Shown one piece after another: positions 50,901-62,669 of a DNA stretch of 64,000 nucleotides; within the stretch, counting starts at the first letter, position 1; each line of letters begins with the position of its first letter. Under the pieces are notes generated by a model. It ran no database searches and had not been told where the DNA came from. It saw only the letters and a list, made by a program, of their open reading frames with translations. The position numbers and the translations under genes were made by a program. The stretch is from NCBI GenBank assembly GCA_022749755.1, contig CM040440.1, positions 13,069,269 to 13,133,268 of the forward strand, in the 5' to 3' direction. The DNA is from Azadirachta indica. Taxonomy: Eukaryota > Streptophyta > Magnoliopsida > Sapindales > Meliaceae.

Positions 50901-51069
50901 TTTTACGGGAGAGAATATGTTGCTTAAAGATGTTTTAGACCAACGCCTTCCGTTTCCTACACCTGAAGCTCAGGACAAATTGATAACAATCATAAAGCTC
51001 GCAACCGCTTGCTTGCATGGCAATCCACAGTCGAGGCCGACAATGAACATGATTTCTCAGATGTTGTGA
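47924..51069 (+). CDS. LRR receptor-like kinase, MDIS1-interacting receptor like kinase 2 (MIK2)-type, 1021 aa, two exons
   Basis: Exons are 47924-50702 and 50783-51069 (CCAG|GTAATC ... TTCTCAG|AGCTGG), joined at the APE motif in phase 1. Domain order: signal peptide (residues 1-30), LRRNT cap with the Cys pair in CSWFGIRC, and about 22 full 24-residue LRRs (about 90-660) of plant type LxxLxLxxNxLxGxIPxxIG. Then come a juxtamembrane GNKGLCG cap, a transmembrane helix (about 688-713) and a Ser/Thr kinase. The kinase keeps the glycine loop [14 protein letters not shown] (Lys about 780), HRD (about 880), DFG (about 900) and APE. It belongs to LRR subfamily XII/MIK2-like. Arabidopsis MIK2 perceives SCOOP peptides; the ligand here is unknown. 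It is neighboured by 3' untranslated DNA and a broken relative. The last full LRR (SGSIPRF...) is about three residues shorter than in the 980-aa gene. Confidence 0.93.
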
Positions 51070-51629
51070 GCCCTGAAGCCATCTGCACGGTCAAATTCCA
51101 ACTCTTAATTGTGTGTAAAAGGCCATTAGAGTATAAGAAGTTTGATGTCAGCATTTGCAAATGCTTATAAATAAATGAATTAGAGAATCAGTCGCTTGTT
51201 TTAGGAATTATTATTTTTTTTAATGCAATGTAATTCCAAAAATGATATTTCATAATTTTCCTTCGATTTTAGCTTGTGCTTTTAAATTCTGTTCTGTCAT
51301 CACTTTGTTATACACATTCATTCAGTAAAATTTATTATCTACATATTTATCTTCAATTAAACAATCAAAACTGTAATTGAAATATAAATAGGAAAGAAAA
51401 TTTAATTTTATGGTCCGGAATATCTGCCCCAAAATTTTTTTTCTTATAAATGATAAGTTATAAATTTGTGAGTTTCAAAAATAATATAATTAAATTATAA
51501 AGAGAATAATTTACTTCGTGACGTTTTTGGTATTGCTCTCAATAGTAAAAATAATTTCTTGCAATCCATCTTCAAATTTGTGTGAACTCGTCTTATAATT
51601 TTGTGTGAGAATGATGAAGCCTATAACTC

Positions 51630-51911
51630 GCCTGAGCAGCTTGGCTACATTGTATGTTTATAATAACTCACTTTCTGGTTCCATTCCTGAAATTGTAGGA
51701 AACCTTTCTAATTTGTTGAACTTTAGTCGGACAAAAATCACCTAACAGGTTGTTTTGGAAAGCTAAACAAGTTAGCTAAGTTGCAGTTGTTCAACAACCG
51801 ACATTCCAGCCCGTTCACCCATAGGAAACTTGAAGTCTCTTACTGTTCTCACCGTGCGTAATTCCGTCTAGTAGGATATCTTAGAAGGTTTTCTTCGTCT
51901 GTTATAACTGA
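51630..51911 (+). pseudogene. Deleted remnant of a 980-aa-type LRR receptor kinase
   Basis: 51630-51855 matches LRRs 4-7 of the 980-aa gene (GAGCAGCTTGGCTA near the start; [15 protein letters not shown] reading; GGAAACTTGAAGT near the end) with frameshifts and stops. At about 51850 the sequence jumps to the 3'-flank of that gene (ATTCC-TCTAGTAGG...AGAAGGTTTTCTT), and then to the shared upstream block. A deletion of about 2.2 kb has removed the rest of the ectodomain, the membrane helix and the kinase. Confidence 0.82.
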
Positions 51912-52954
51912 GAACTGCTGTGAAAAATATTGCAGCAGTTGAAGTATTCATAGATTTCTTATTTTCCTACTTAGCAACTAGATCCAAGTTTGCAAGTCAA
52001 ATGCCCAATTCACAAGCTAAAACAAGTTAACAAATCAAGGATTCAATGAATTTTTCACATAATTCATGAACTTACATTACGTTTGTAAGGATTGTTAATT
52101 AACTATTAAATTCTAGTTTTGTGATTGATTTATTAAGAACTTGAACTAAGAGGAAAAAAAAACCAATAAAAAACTTGAGAAACAATAAACAAAGACAAAT
52201 GTTAATATCATTGGACTGTAAAATTCCGATAATTATTTATATAAATCATATTTTTTGAAACGAAATTGTACAATTTTCTTTTTAATCAACTGTTGTATTA
52301 GTAATTATCTGGTTTAACGGTTCACTCTAATTCGTGAATAATTACAGTTTATTTTGTGACTCATGTAGTACATTTTTCGAAATTGACGGGTAATCACAAA
52401 ATCTTTTAGTCATAAATCATTTTAATAGTTTTTACATTCTCAATTACCCTCAAATCTTGTTTTACTTGGTCAACTCATTGTTTATTACCTTCTGCATAAA
52501 TTTAAACGAGTTCCCTTTCTAAGGACTAAGTTTTCTAGAATGCTTTGATTTCTACACAGATACTTCCGCAAGTTGCAAAGATCCTCCTTCATAGTCAACT
52601 AATGCAACACTGTCAGCATCATTTCATTGTAAATTTATGCCGTTTTTATTCAGATGCAAGTGGCCAAATTTGTGGACAACAATTTTCGTAGAGGAAGAAA
52701 AAAGGGAGGGACCCATAGTTTGCCTACCCTTGGCAAAGAGATAAAAGACCTTGACCCCAAGCGTAAAGTAAACTCCTCAAGTCTTCCCTTCGTTTTCTTC
52801 CTCATTAATGCCATATTGAAAGTGGTAGAGGAAGACCGGACTCCAGGGAGTATGATTATGAGGCCTTGCAAAATAAGTCCAAATTACAAGTTAGATTCTG
52901 CCTATATGAAGAAACTGTGTAAGATCATCATTGCAATATACACAAAAAGAGATC
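51912..52954 (+). promoter_or_regulatory. Shared upstream block, copy 2, TATA box lost
   Basis: Colinear with 46853-47923 and 62670-63756, but it shows more substitutions and small indels. At the position of the TATA box the sequence reads TATATGAAG (52903-52911) in place of TATTTATAG. It leads into the collapsed pseudogene at 52955. Confidence 0.7.
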
Positions 52955-53445
52955 ATGGCTAAAGTAACCTTCTCCCCTGTTTTCCTCATTCTGTTTTTCT
53001 ATATACATTCTTTGCCAATTGTTGCTTCTGCTTCTAGTAAAGAGGCAGATGCTCTTCTCAAATGGAAAGCCAGCCTTGCTAACTAAACACAGTCTCGGCT
53101 TCCCTGATGGAATCTCCTTACTCATGGAATCTTACATGCACCACGATTGCTTTCCACCAATTCTTCATCGAGACGTATGAAGCAAGAATGTCTTGTTAGA
53201 TTTGGATTATGAAGCTCATGTTTCAGATTTTGGAACTGCAAAGCTTCTCAAGCCAGACTCATGCAATTGGAGTGAGCTTGCCGGCACATACGGCTATGTT
53301 GCTCCAGGTATGTTATTCACTAAACACTTTATGAGTTGCACTGAGCACATAAACATCATGGATGATATTTGATAATATTCTCTGTCATTTTGCAGAGCTT
53401 GCTTACACAATGACGGTACAGAAAAATGTGAAGTGTATAATTTTC
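52955..53445 (+). pseudogene. Chimeric collapsed LRR receptor kinase pseudogene
   Basis: The start region (MAKVTF, then FLILFFYIHSLP, SKEADALLKWKASLAN) matches the signal peptide and cap of the 1021-aa type. A CAA-to-TAA stop lies in the AN-TQSRLP segment. At about 53127-53132 it jumps to the kinase at SYMHHDC-like MHHDC, and from there agrees with the 980-aa gene (LLKPDS at DFG+). It has another stop (TGA) right after the catalytic HRD (HRDV-), a spliceable intron (53308-53395), and then ELAYTM before similarity ends near 53445. Most LRRs, the membrane helix and the kinase N-lobe are gone. No protein is expected. Confidence 0.85.
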
Positions 53446-53449
53446 TCGC

Positions 53450-55540
53450 TATCAAAGTCACGAGAAATCGCTATTATATACAAACGTATAATGCATGTCG
53501 CAAAAACATGTAATCTAATTTGTCCACCTAATTTGGCTAGCGGGAGAGTGTTTTGACTTGGTAGATTACCTTTAGCTACCCCTCAATCAAGTCTTTTAAT
53601 CACCTAATTATAAGTTGTAGAAAATAATATTCTAATCGCACTGTCATTTAGCGCGTTAGGAGACCTATTTAAAGTCTAAAATATATGGAATTATTTATCA
53701 TAATCATCAACATAATTAACAAATTTTTAGAAAAAGAAAACGTTAATAACTTAGTATCTTGAATATATTCAACATGTTCTGCTTGTTGGAAGGAAAAAAA
53801 TTAACGAATTTCTCGTTGCTGTAATAATTGCAGAAATTTAATGTCAGATAGGTTGACGTTGATATTAAAGGAAATAGATATGAGCTAATATGGACAAATC
53901 AAATAACAACCCAGGATTAGATGTTAATGGCAATAGGGTAAAAGGATAAGAAGAAAATCATTGGTGGTCATTGGCTACAAATTGTGGGCAGATTATGTTG
54001 CCCGATATTAATTCTTCCATTATAGTTCATTCTGAGCATAAAAAAGTTTATAAAACTGGGCAAATTATTACCAATTAGGATCAATAGATAATTGATTAAT
54101 GATAAGGAAATTAAGACGAATTAAGAATGTGATAGCCAGCTCACTCATTCTCCTTATTGCAAAATTCTTTAGCAATTAATGTTCATTTCTTCTCGTCCAG
54201 GTGATGATTTAATTACCAGATTCTCTTCCATGTTAATCCACATTTCAATCATAAATTAATAATTAATGACATTAAAAAAGGAAATTTATGAGCCACGAGT
54301 TGACCTGGGCCATTCTCACTCGTACTACCAGCATGCATGTCTAATACTCGTAGATTTTCTTTTTTGGTATTGAAGGCATGGCAATTTTTTCTTTTTTTTT
54401 TTTTTTGGGTTTTGCAGTGGAATTTTTACCGCAATTTTCATAAAATTACATTATTATTAAGAAATAAAGCACTAAATAACAAATTATAATGAAAATAAGT
54501 GATTTTATGAAGAGTAATTTTTTAAAAGCAAACCTCAACAAATAAGGGACGAAACAAATTAAATTAACTGAAAAAAGGAATACAACGTCCGGACCAACGT
54601 GGGTAGGCTCCAACAATAAAAGAAAAAATAAACAAAACTTATAAAAATAATAGCCAAGAAATCTCACGCTACCGTAAGAAAGAAGAGAACTGATCTCCCA
54701 GAGGGTGTTACTCCACCAATTAAAAGAAGAGAGTGAAGTCCCCAAATTGACCAGCTTGTATGTAACTTTATTTATTACCTTTCTTAAACATATCAACACA
54801 ATTGCCATTCTGCAACGACAATGCAACAAAAAGATTACGAAGAAGACTTGGCGTTGGCGGCATGAAAGAGCGATTCTGAATGCTCAGCATCAACGGAATC
54901 ACTTTCTACCCAAAGCTGAAGCTAACCATTACTCAAAGCCAGATCTATATAGCGGAGAATAGCACACGTCTCGGCGAAGAAACTACTGATGGAGTTGATA
55001 GCATTAAATATTTTATTTTGACTATAAATTTCAATGATATGAAATTAATTTTTTTAAGTTTTATGTTCCAATTTTAATAAAAAAATTTTAGTTGAAATAA
55101 ATCCATCATTTTATACCTTTATTTTTTAGAAAAATTAGTTTTACATGATTGAAGAGTCCCGATCCAGTTTATTTTTTCAAAATCAAATAATTAATGTGCA
55201 TTATTAGTGTTATTTTCAACAATTGAGTAAAAAAATTAGTAAACGAATTTAAATAATTATTTAAGTTTTTGGTTCATCAGATTTTGGATATTAACGTAAG
55301 AATGGATGTTTAAACCTAAAGGCTTAACTAATTCTGTGATTATAATCAAAATATACTCGAATCTATAATTAAAGAATTACTACATTAAACAAAGATATTT
55401 TCCCTGTCCAAAGTTAAATTGGCGTGAAAAGGTCCAAAAAAAAAAAGTGTTAAGGAAAAGCGAAATTAATGCCAAGAAGAAGGGTATATTCGTCACCGGG
55501 TCGGAGCCCTTCAGGCACAAGCGCGCGTTGTCACTCGGTG
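53450..55540. other. Intergenic region, unassigned
   Basis: No gene recognised. A long poly-T run is at 54389-54406. 54560-55000 contains a less AT-rich interval with an open 127-codon minus-strand frame (54446-54829) of hydrophobic, low-complexity composition. I found no family match and consider it chance. Sequence near 55490-55548 belongs to the leader of the SC35 pseudogene. Confidence 0.4.
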
Positions 55541-55548
55541 AAGAAGAA

Positions 55549-56421
55549 ATGTCTCACTTCGGCTAATCAGGACCTCCAGATATCAGAGACACCCACTCTC
55601 TCCTCGTTCTCAACATCAATTGCCGTATTTACTTAGCCTCACCTTATTGCTCCTCTTGCTTTACCTCTCTTCTTCACTTCTAATTTTAACCTTTTTTGTT
55701 TCTGTTTCTTGTGGATTTGGTTTTGTTAACCTAGGAACCACCGCAGACGATCTCTTCCCTCTATTTTAAAAGTACGGTAAGGTTGTCGACTTCTTCATTC
55801 CCCGCGACCGAAGGTTTCACTCTATAGGTTGTTTTGTTGTTTTGTGTAATGTATTTGACTCTGCGTATTGGTGCATTTAATTATAATATAAAGACAATTT
55901 TTTTTTTTTTTTGTTTTGTGTGAAGGAGTGGTGATTCCGGAGGTTTTGCTTTTGTTCCATACAAGTATGCGGATGAGACGCAAAAGGCTGTGGAAAAGCT
56001 TGATGGTTTATTTTCTTATTTTGTTGTAAAATAATGAAATTTAGATGAGAAGGAATTTGTATTTCTTTAATTAGTTTTTAATTTTTTTTATTAGGGAGAG
56101 TTGTGGATGGAAGAGAAATTATGGTTCAGTTTGCCAAGTACGGTCCCAATGCTGAGGAATTGGGAGTAGATTTTTCTTTTGTTATTTATGTTTTATTAGG
56201 GGGAATGATTTGTATTCATATGGTTTTGGCTTCAGTTGGACTCATAATTTTGGTTTATAAGTTAAATCTTATATTGTTTCTTGCTGTGTACTTATAATGT
56301 GGCAGGGTTTTTGCTTATCTGAGTTTTGCTGTTTAATCTTTTCAGTCATAAAGGGAGGATAGTGGAAACATCTTCAAAGACTAAAGGCAGGTCGAGAAGT
56401 TGCAGCCCTCGTCCAGTGTGA
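55549..56421 (+). pseudogene. SC35: SC35-type SR splicing factor pseudogene, introns retained
   Basis: Exon-like pieces match the RNA-recognition domain of plant SC35. They are MSHFG-stop-SGPPDIRDT and SLLVLNI (55549-55620), then TTADDLFPLYF-stop (about 55738-55772), KVVDFFIPRDR (55785-55812), GDSGGFAFVPYKYADETQKAVEKLDG (55926-56005), RVVDGREIMVQFAKYGPNAE (about 56098-56157) and HKGRIVETSSKTKGRSRS (56347-56402). Intron-like gaps separate them. In-frame stops in the first two pieces, a missing stretch of RNP sequence, and an early stop (TGA 56419-56421) in place of the RS domain make it non-functional. Retained introns mean it arose by DNA duplication, not retroposition. Confidence 0.85.
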
Positions 56422-56429
56422 TGGTTTTT

Positions 56430-59400
56430 GTTTTTTTCCCTTTGAAATATGCTTATAAAATTGGACTCTGGATTTGTATTCTCAAGCCATATGGAGTATG
56501 GTTTTGAGTCCATAATACTTACATGGCCAAGTCTGAGCAATGTTATCTGTGAATTGTAAATTTTGTAGTTTTGGGGCTTTTAGTTGTTCAGGGTTTGTGT
56601 GTGGTAGTTGGTAAACAGTTTGTTACTATTCACTATTATGATGCCTATTCTCAGATCAAGAGATGTTTTGCCTTTGAGCAGGCCATGATTTTTAGGTTTT
56701 GGATCCAAAATGAATAGTTCTTTCCTGATCATGCCATTGATCCATCATTGCACCATTAGAATGTCTTATTAGTTGTCCATCATTGTTGATACCATTAAGC
56801 AGGCTGATTCCAGTTTAGGACCTGTTTATTGGATGAGAAAGTGACACGAAATTGTTAATACTGCATTTACATATGAAAATGTTGTTTATAATGTCTAATA
56901 ACTAATTGACAGACAGACAAATTCTATTAATTGTCTGCTTAAGGGAAAAAAATGTTCAAGGTATATCTGTGTACTCATTTATTTATCTATTTATACTATG
57001 ATGTGGTAGGAATTAGGATTCTCAAGTACTATTCACATTTGTGTGATAGCTGTTATATACCAGAATCTTAACGTATAGTGCCTTCTATCTTACTGTTTGA
57101 TAAGAAAATGACATACTTTATAGAGTTGTTCTGATGTTCAGTCTATCAAAATTTAAAGTAACATCATAGTAGTTGCAACAAAAATAGAGATTTTATGGAG
57201 AATGATATATCTAACCAAAATAAATTAGTCTTTAAATTTCTGTTGGATGGTTTTGTCCTTCACTTGATTCCTTTTACCCCTCCACTTGTGTTTCTGTACG
57301 TGTTTCATTTTAGTGGAGGGGGGTTGTACACCTGTATGAAATTGATGTTTTACTAAATGGTCTGGTAAGTGGCTGCTCCTTGTTTGGTTCTTGTTTCTTT
57401 CTTGCATCTGATGGTTATCAAACGCAATTGATGTGCATTTGCTTTAAAATTGATTCACTGTGACAAATCTCTTGGAAGGGGCATGATAAAAGTAGATGAT
57501 GTGCTATGTGGAGTACATGTTTGAGGCAGGACTCTATCTTATTTTAAGCTAGTTGGTTTTGTTGTTTTGAATGCCTTCCTGACCCAAAATAGTCTCTTTT
57601 GTTCTGCCTGTGCTGCTTTTCCCCATAATTTTAGATTGGTGTAACCAAGTTAAGATTCCAACTGCCTGCTTACATATTTACAGCCGTCAAAAAGGTTTCA
57701 CCAGATGATCTGCGTTCTGTTTCTTGAAGTCCATCTCCGCATAGATCCAATGCATATCTGAGTGTATGACCTCATCTTTGACATATCAATTGAATTGGGA
57801 AACTTATGGCAAATTGTGTATGTTGCTATTTTGCATTGTAGGCCTGATGCAGCAGCTATGTGACGTAGATTTCTATAATTGATTGTATTCGTTTCTGTAT
57901 GGAAGAGGACATATTTGAAAATTTGCTCGTTAGCAACGAAATACTCGGTGCTAAGTCTGATCACTGGACAATTTTGAAGTTTGCACATTTATTTACAGAA
58001 CTTGGTGCTTCCTTTAATAGGTTTGATCGCAATTTCTGTACTTTGGTTGTGTCTTTTTGTTTATCTTTTGCTTTTAATTCGTATTTCTCCTTTTGGTTAT
58101 CTCTACTTCTGTCTTTTGCTAACATGCATTTTTGATTGCCATATATGTCAGTTAATGTGATCTCTTTTTACAATGGATGATGTAGGGGCTTTTGTGGTTC
58201 TGTTCCGTGTGGCTGATTGCAAGATGATCTGATAATGGTTTAAGTTTAATACTATAGGTAACTGTAGCGCCCAAATCCTACAAATTTAGTCATTTAATTA
58301 TTGAACATGCCTCAAATTTTATTCCGTGAGTGTATATGTGAGACATCACTAGTGTTTATGAAACCATTGGTTATTTGCAAAATGGCTCAACTTCTAGGCA
58401 CGAGGCTTCCCCCTTTATCTTCTAACGAAGCTTTTGAGAAACTACGCCCGGTTATTTACTTCGTGATGCTTTTGGTATCCTTTGTCAAAGTTGTGCGAAC
58501 TCTCTTGTATGATAATTGTAGGCGTGAATGGTGAAGCTATATGCACGACAAAATGCTAGATTAAATTATAGGAAACAGAGTTCCACAAAGTAATAAAAGC
58601 CAAGAAATTATGTCCGTGTTGTACATAGTCAATTTGTATTATTTTAGTCCGTCAATTGGGCTACAGGCCTATAGACTTTCCGAGATGCGCAATCTTTTGT
58701 AGCTGCTTGACAATTTTCCAATAGGTAACCATTGTCTCTTCTCCATCTGAATCTCATTGAAATTTGACTTTTTAACGAATTGGAAGCAGAGAAAGTGCAC
58801 AATTACATGGTAGTGTCGGATTTGCTGATAAATGTGAACCAAATGCTAGAGAGATTGTTTCAATGAGTTACAAAAATAATAAATTGTTGTGGGAAACAAA
58901 TCAACTTCTTTATTATAAAGTTTTGAAGGCAAAAATCGTACTTCCGAAGCAAAATTTCTTGCTTTCATACAAGCATTAAATTTCAAAATGAAGTAGCTGG
59001 TGGACTCTTGAGAGTTGTAACTTGGAGGGTAAATCATGCGATTTAAGGCAGATGTAGAGATTAGCCATGAATATTTGCTAATTAAAGTTAGTATCACGGT
59101 AGAAAGTTTGAAAAAAATGGTCCTTGTCCTTAAAACATTCTTGAGGCTGTAGGGGGCAGCGAAAAATGATCCACTGACTATGCAGTGCAACGACAAACTT
59201 GGAGCAAAAACGGTGGACCTTGACGAACTATACGTTGCTTGGCAAAGACCTTGACTTTAGTGTAAACACTTGTGAAAACATTTATGTGCATCATCCATGT
59301 GAAATTCTCTTCAATATCTTCATCGTAACATATCAGATCATGGGGGTCGTTTTCTTGGCGATAGAATAGTCAAAATTAGTATGTACATCAACCAGTGTGT

Positions 59401-59440
59401 TGTCTAATGTTTCTTTCTACTCAGAATGGACGATGGTGGG
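56430..59440. other. Region between the SC35 pseudogene and the 980-aa receptor kinase
   Basis: Moderately AT-rich. 56430-58270 may be the decayed 3' half and untranslated region of the SC35 locus (T-rich, intron-like), but I see no RS-domain coding. 58450-58545 resembles 51505-51610 (TTTACTTCGTGA-G-TTTTGGTAT...). 58700-59440 shows no gene. Confidence 0.4.
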
Positions 59441-59492
59441 AGACTTTTATAAAACATTAATTTATTGCAATGATTGCAGGATCCCGGGCCTC

Positions 59493-59500
59493 CATATAAG
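59493..59500 (+). promoter_or_regulatory. Possible TATA box of the 980-aa receptor kinase
   Basis: CATATAAG lies 43-51 bases upstream of the start codon at 59544, a spacing like that of TATTTATAG in the other array members. Upstream DNA here is not the shared block, so control of this gene probably differs. Confidence 0.4.
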
Positions 59501-59543
59501 GAGCTGAATTACGCTCTGTTTTAGACAAAGAATTAATTAAACG

Positions 59544-62500
59544 ATGAGATTGTCAATCTTAAAGAGAGAATTCTTACTTGTTTCCCTGATCCTCTTCATT
59601 TCATTACATTTCTCGCTCAATGTTGCTTCTCGTTCTACTGAAGAAGCTCGTGCTCTTCTCAAATGGAAAGCCGGCCTTCAAAAGCAGAACAATTCTCTCC
59701 TTCCTTCATGGACTCTGCATACTGCAAATGCCAGCAATAGTTCCACTCCATGCACTTGGTCAGGAATTTCTTGCAATCATGCTGGAAACATCATTAGTAT
59801 TAATCTGACTGGCACAAGTTTAAAAGGTACGCTGGACAAATTCCCTTTCTCATTTTTCACTCAGCTAGCATATCTTGATCTTAGCTTGAATCAACTCTAT
59901 GGTAATATACCGTCTCAAATCGGTAACCTCTCCCAACTCAAGTTCCTTAATCTGTCAGCTAATTATTTTTCTGGAAAAATACCACCAGAAATTGGTCTTT
60001 TAACAAATATAGAGGTCCTCCAGATTTTTGTTAATCATTTAAATGGCTCCATTCCAGAAGTAGGTCACTTGAGTTCTCTGTACAATCTTGCCTTGGACGG
60101 TAACCATTTAGAAGGTCCAATTCCTGCATCTCTGGGCAATTTGAGCAGCTTGGCTAGATTGTATCTTTATAATAACTCACTTTCTGGTTCAATTCCTGAA
60201 AGCATAGGAAACCTCTCTAATTTGGTTGAACTTTATTTGGACAAAAACCACCTAACAGGTTCCATCCCATCTAGTTTTGGAAACCTAAGAAAGTTAACTA
60301 AGTTGCAGTTGTTCAACAATGGACTTTACGGTTCCATTCCCCCAGGGATAGGAAACTTGAAGTTTCTTACTGATCTGTCATTGGCCCAAAATCAACTCAG
60401 AGGCATTATTCCTTCTTCCTTTAGTAATCTGAGCATCCTAGAATCTTTGCACCTCTATGATAACCTACTTTCTGGTCACATTCCGCCGGAAATTGGAAAA
60501 TTTTTCAACTTAAATAGTCTTTCAGTGGGTGGAAACCAGTTCACTGGTTACTTGCCTCCTGACATTTGTCGAAGTGGATCACTTAAGTACTTCTCCGTAC
60601 ATGACAATCATTTCGAAGGCTCACTACCCAAAACCTTCAGAAACTGCACAAGCCTAGTCAGAGTCCGTCTTGAACAAAACCAACTCATTGGGAATATTTC
60701 AGAAGATTTTGGCATCTATCCAAACCTTGAGTTGTTAGATCTCAGTCACAATAAATTTTACGGGGAAATCTCGTCTAAGTGGGGAAAGTGCCCGCAACTA
60801 GGCATGCTCAAGATTGCAGGTAATAATATTACCGGCAATATCCCGCCTGAGATTGGAAACTCAACTGCACTCCATAGACTTGATCTCTCTTCAAATCAGT
60901 TAGTCGGGGAGATTCCAGTGGAAATTGGAAAGTTGACTTCTCTAAACGATCTGATTTTGAATGGGAATCAACTTTCTGGCGGTATACCTCTAGAATTTGG
61001 GATACTCACTGATCTTGGGTACCTTGACTTGTCTTCAAATAGATTTACCACGTCAATCCCAGAAAATTTAGGGAACTTGATGCAATTGCATTATTTGAAT
61101 TTGAGCCGCAATCTGTTTAGTCAAAATATTCCAGTTCAATTGGGTAAGTTAGTTCAAATGTCAGACCTGGATTTGAGTCACAACCTGCTCAAAGGGGAGA
61201 TACCATCTGAACTCTGCAATTTAGAAAGTTTGGAGAACCTGAACCTATCCCACAATAACCTGTCTGGTTCAATCCCAAAAAATTTTGACAATATGCATGG
61301 GTTGTCGTCCATTGACATATCCTATAATGAGTTGGAGGGCCCAGTTCCCAACATCAAAGCTTTTCGAGATGCTCCTCAAGTAGCATTACTAGGGAACAAA
61401 GGATTGTGCGGTGATGTTGGCGGACTACAACCTTGCAAAGCCTTCATGTCACACAAACACGCCTCGAAAAAGAGGACAATCTTGTTTGCTATACTCTGCC
61501 CTCTTTTAGGAGCACTTGTTCTTCTAATTGGGCTGATTGGAATGTTCTTTACTTTCCAAAGAAGGAAGAAAAACTCACCAAAACAAGAAAACAATAGGAA
61601 TAATGAATCATTGCTTTCAATATTAACCTTTGAAGGTAAATTGATGTATGAAGAAATCGTGAGAGCAACAAATAATTTCCATGATAGTTACTGCATTGGG
61701 AGAGGTGGGTATGGAAGTGTTTACAAAGCAGAGCTACCATCAGGGGATATTGTAGCAGTTAAAAAACTTCACTCCTTTACTGGTGAGGCGACAGATCAAA
61801 AAGAATTTTTGAGTGAAATAAGGGCGTTAACAGAGGTTCGACACCGAAATATCGTGAAATTTTATGGATTTTGTTCGCATGCCCGACATTCATTTTTACT
61901 GTACGAGTACCTTGAAAGGGGCAGCTTGACCACAATCCTGAGCAGCGATGCAGCAACAGAACTGGATTGGAGTAAGAGAGTGAATGTTATAAAAGGTGTG
62001 GCTCATGCCTTGTGTTACATGCACCATGAGTGCCTCCCACCAATTGTCCATCGAGACATATCAAGCAAGAATGTGTTGCTGGATTTTGAATATGAAGCTC
62101 ATGTTTCGGACTTTGGAACTGCCAAGCTTCTCAAGCCAGACTCATCCAATTGGACTGAACTTGCCGGGACATATGGCTATGTCGCACCAGGTATAGTATT
62201 CAAAATAATCAATTCATCCATACCAGGACCTATTGTATAGAGCAGATATATGCATAACATTTTTATCATATTATATTTTACTTTGCAGAGCTTGCATACA
62301 CAATGAAGGTAACAGAAAAATGTGACGTGTATAGCTTTGGAGTGTTAGCACTGGAAATGATCAAAGGGAAGCATCCCAAAGACTTTCTTTCCTCCCTTCC
62401 GTCTTTACCTCTTCTCAACATGAAGATAGCAGTTGATGACATGTTGGACTCACGGCTTCCACCACCTTCGCTCGAAGTTGAGAACAGACTGAAATCCATG

Positions 62501-62584
62501 ATTGAGATGGCCTTTTTATGCTTAGATGCGAATCCAGAATCTAGACCAACGATGCATACTGTGTGTCAGCTATTATGCAACTAA
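59544..62584 (+). CDS. LRR receptor-like kinase, MIK2-type, 980 aa, two exons
   Basis: Exons are 59544-62190 and 62289-62584 (CCAG|GTATAG ... TTGCAG|AGCTTG), joined at APE as in the 1021-aa gene. Signal peptide (residues 1-28), LRRNT cap with CTWSGISC, about 20 full LRRs with many NxS/T sites, and a GNKGLCG cap. A transmembrane helix lies at about 645-668. The kinase has [16 protein letters not shown] (Lys about 739), HRD (about 836), DFG (about 856) and APE. It has two fewer LRRs than the 1021-aa gene, lost before the QFTGYLP repeat. The third LRR ([15 protein letters not shown]) is one residue short. All kinase signature residues are present, so it is likely active at the plasma membrane. 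The ligand is unknown. Confidence 0.93.
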
Positions 62585-62669
62585 TTCTCACCTTGTATAA
62601 TTCCTTCTAGTAGGCAATCTTAGAAGGTTTTCTTATTCTGTTATAACTTAGCTTCTTTTCTCGCGTTAG

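Noticed and set aside
54446..54829. 127-codon minus-strand open frame between the pseudogenes
   Set aside because: Its product is hydrophobic and low-complexity (runs of Phe, Leu, Ile), as expected from AT-rich antisense DNA. No family features, no splice context.
55549..56421. A functional SR splicing factor gene
   Set aside because: In-frame stops at the sixth codon and in the second exon piece, missing RNP residues and loss of the RS domain.
58301..58534. 77-codon plus-strand open frame with a hydrophobic stretch
   Set aside because: Part of it overlaps a block shared with 51505-51610 in which the frame is not kept, so coding selection is unlikely.
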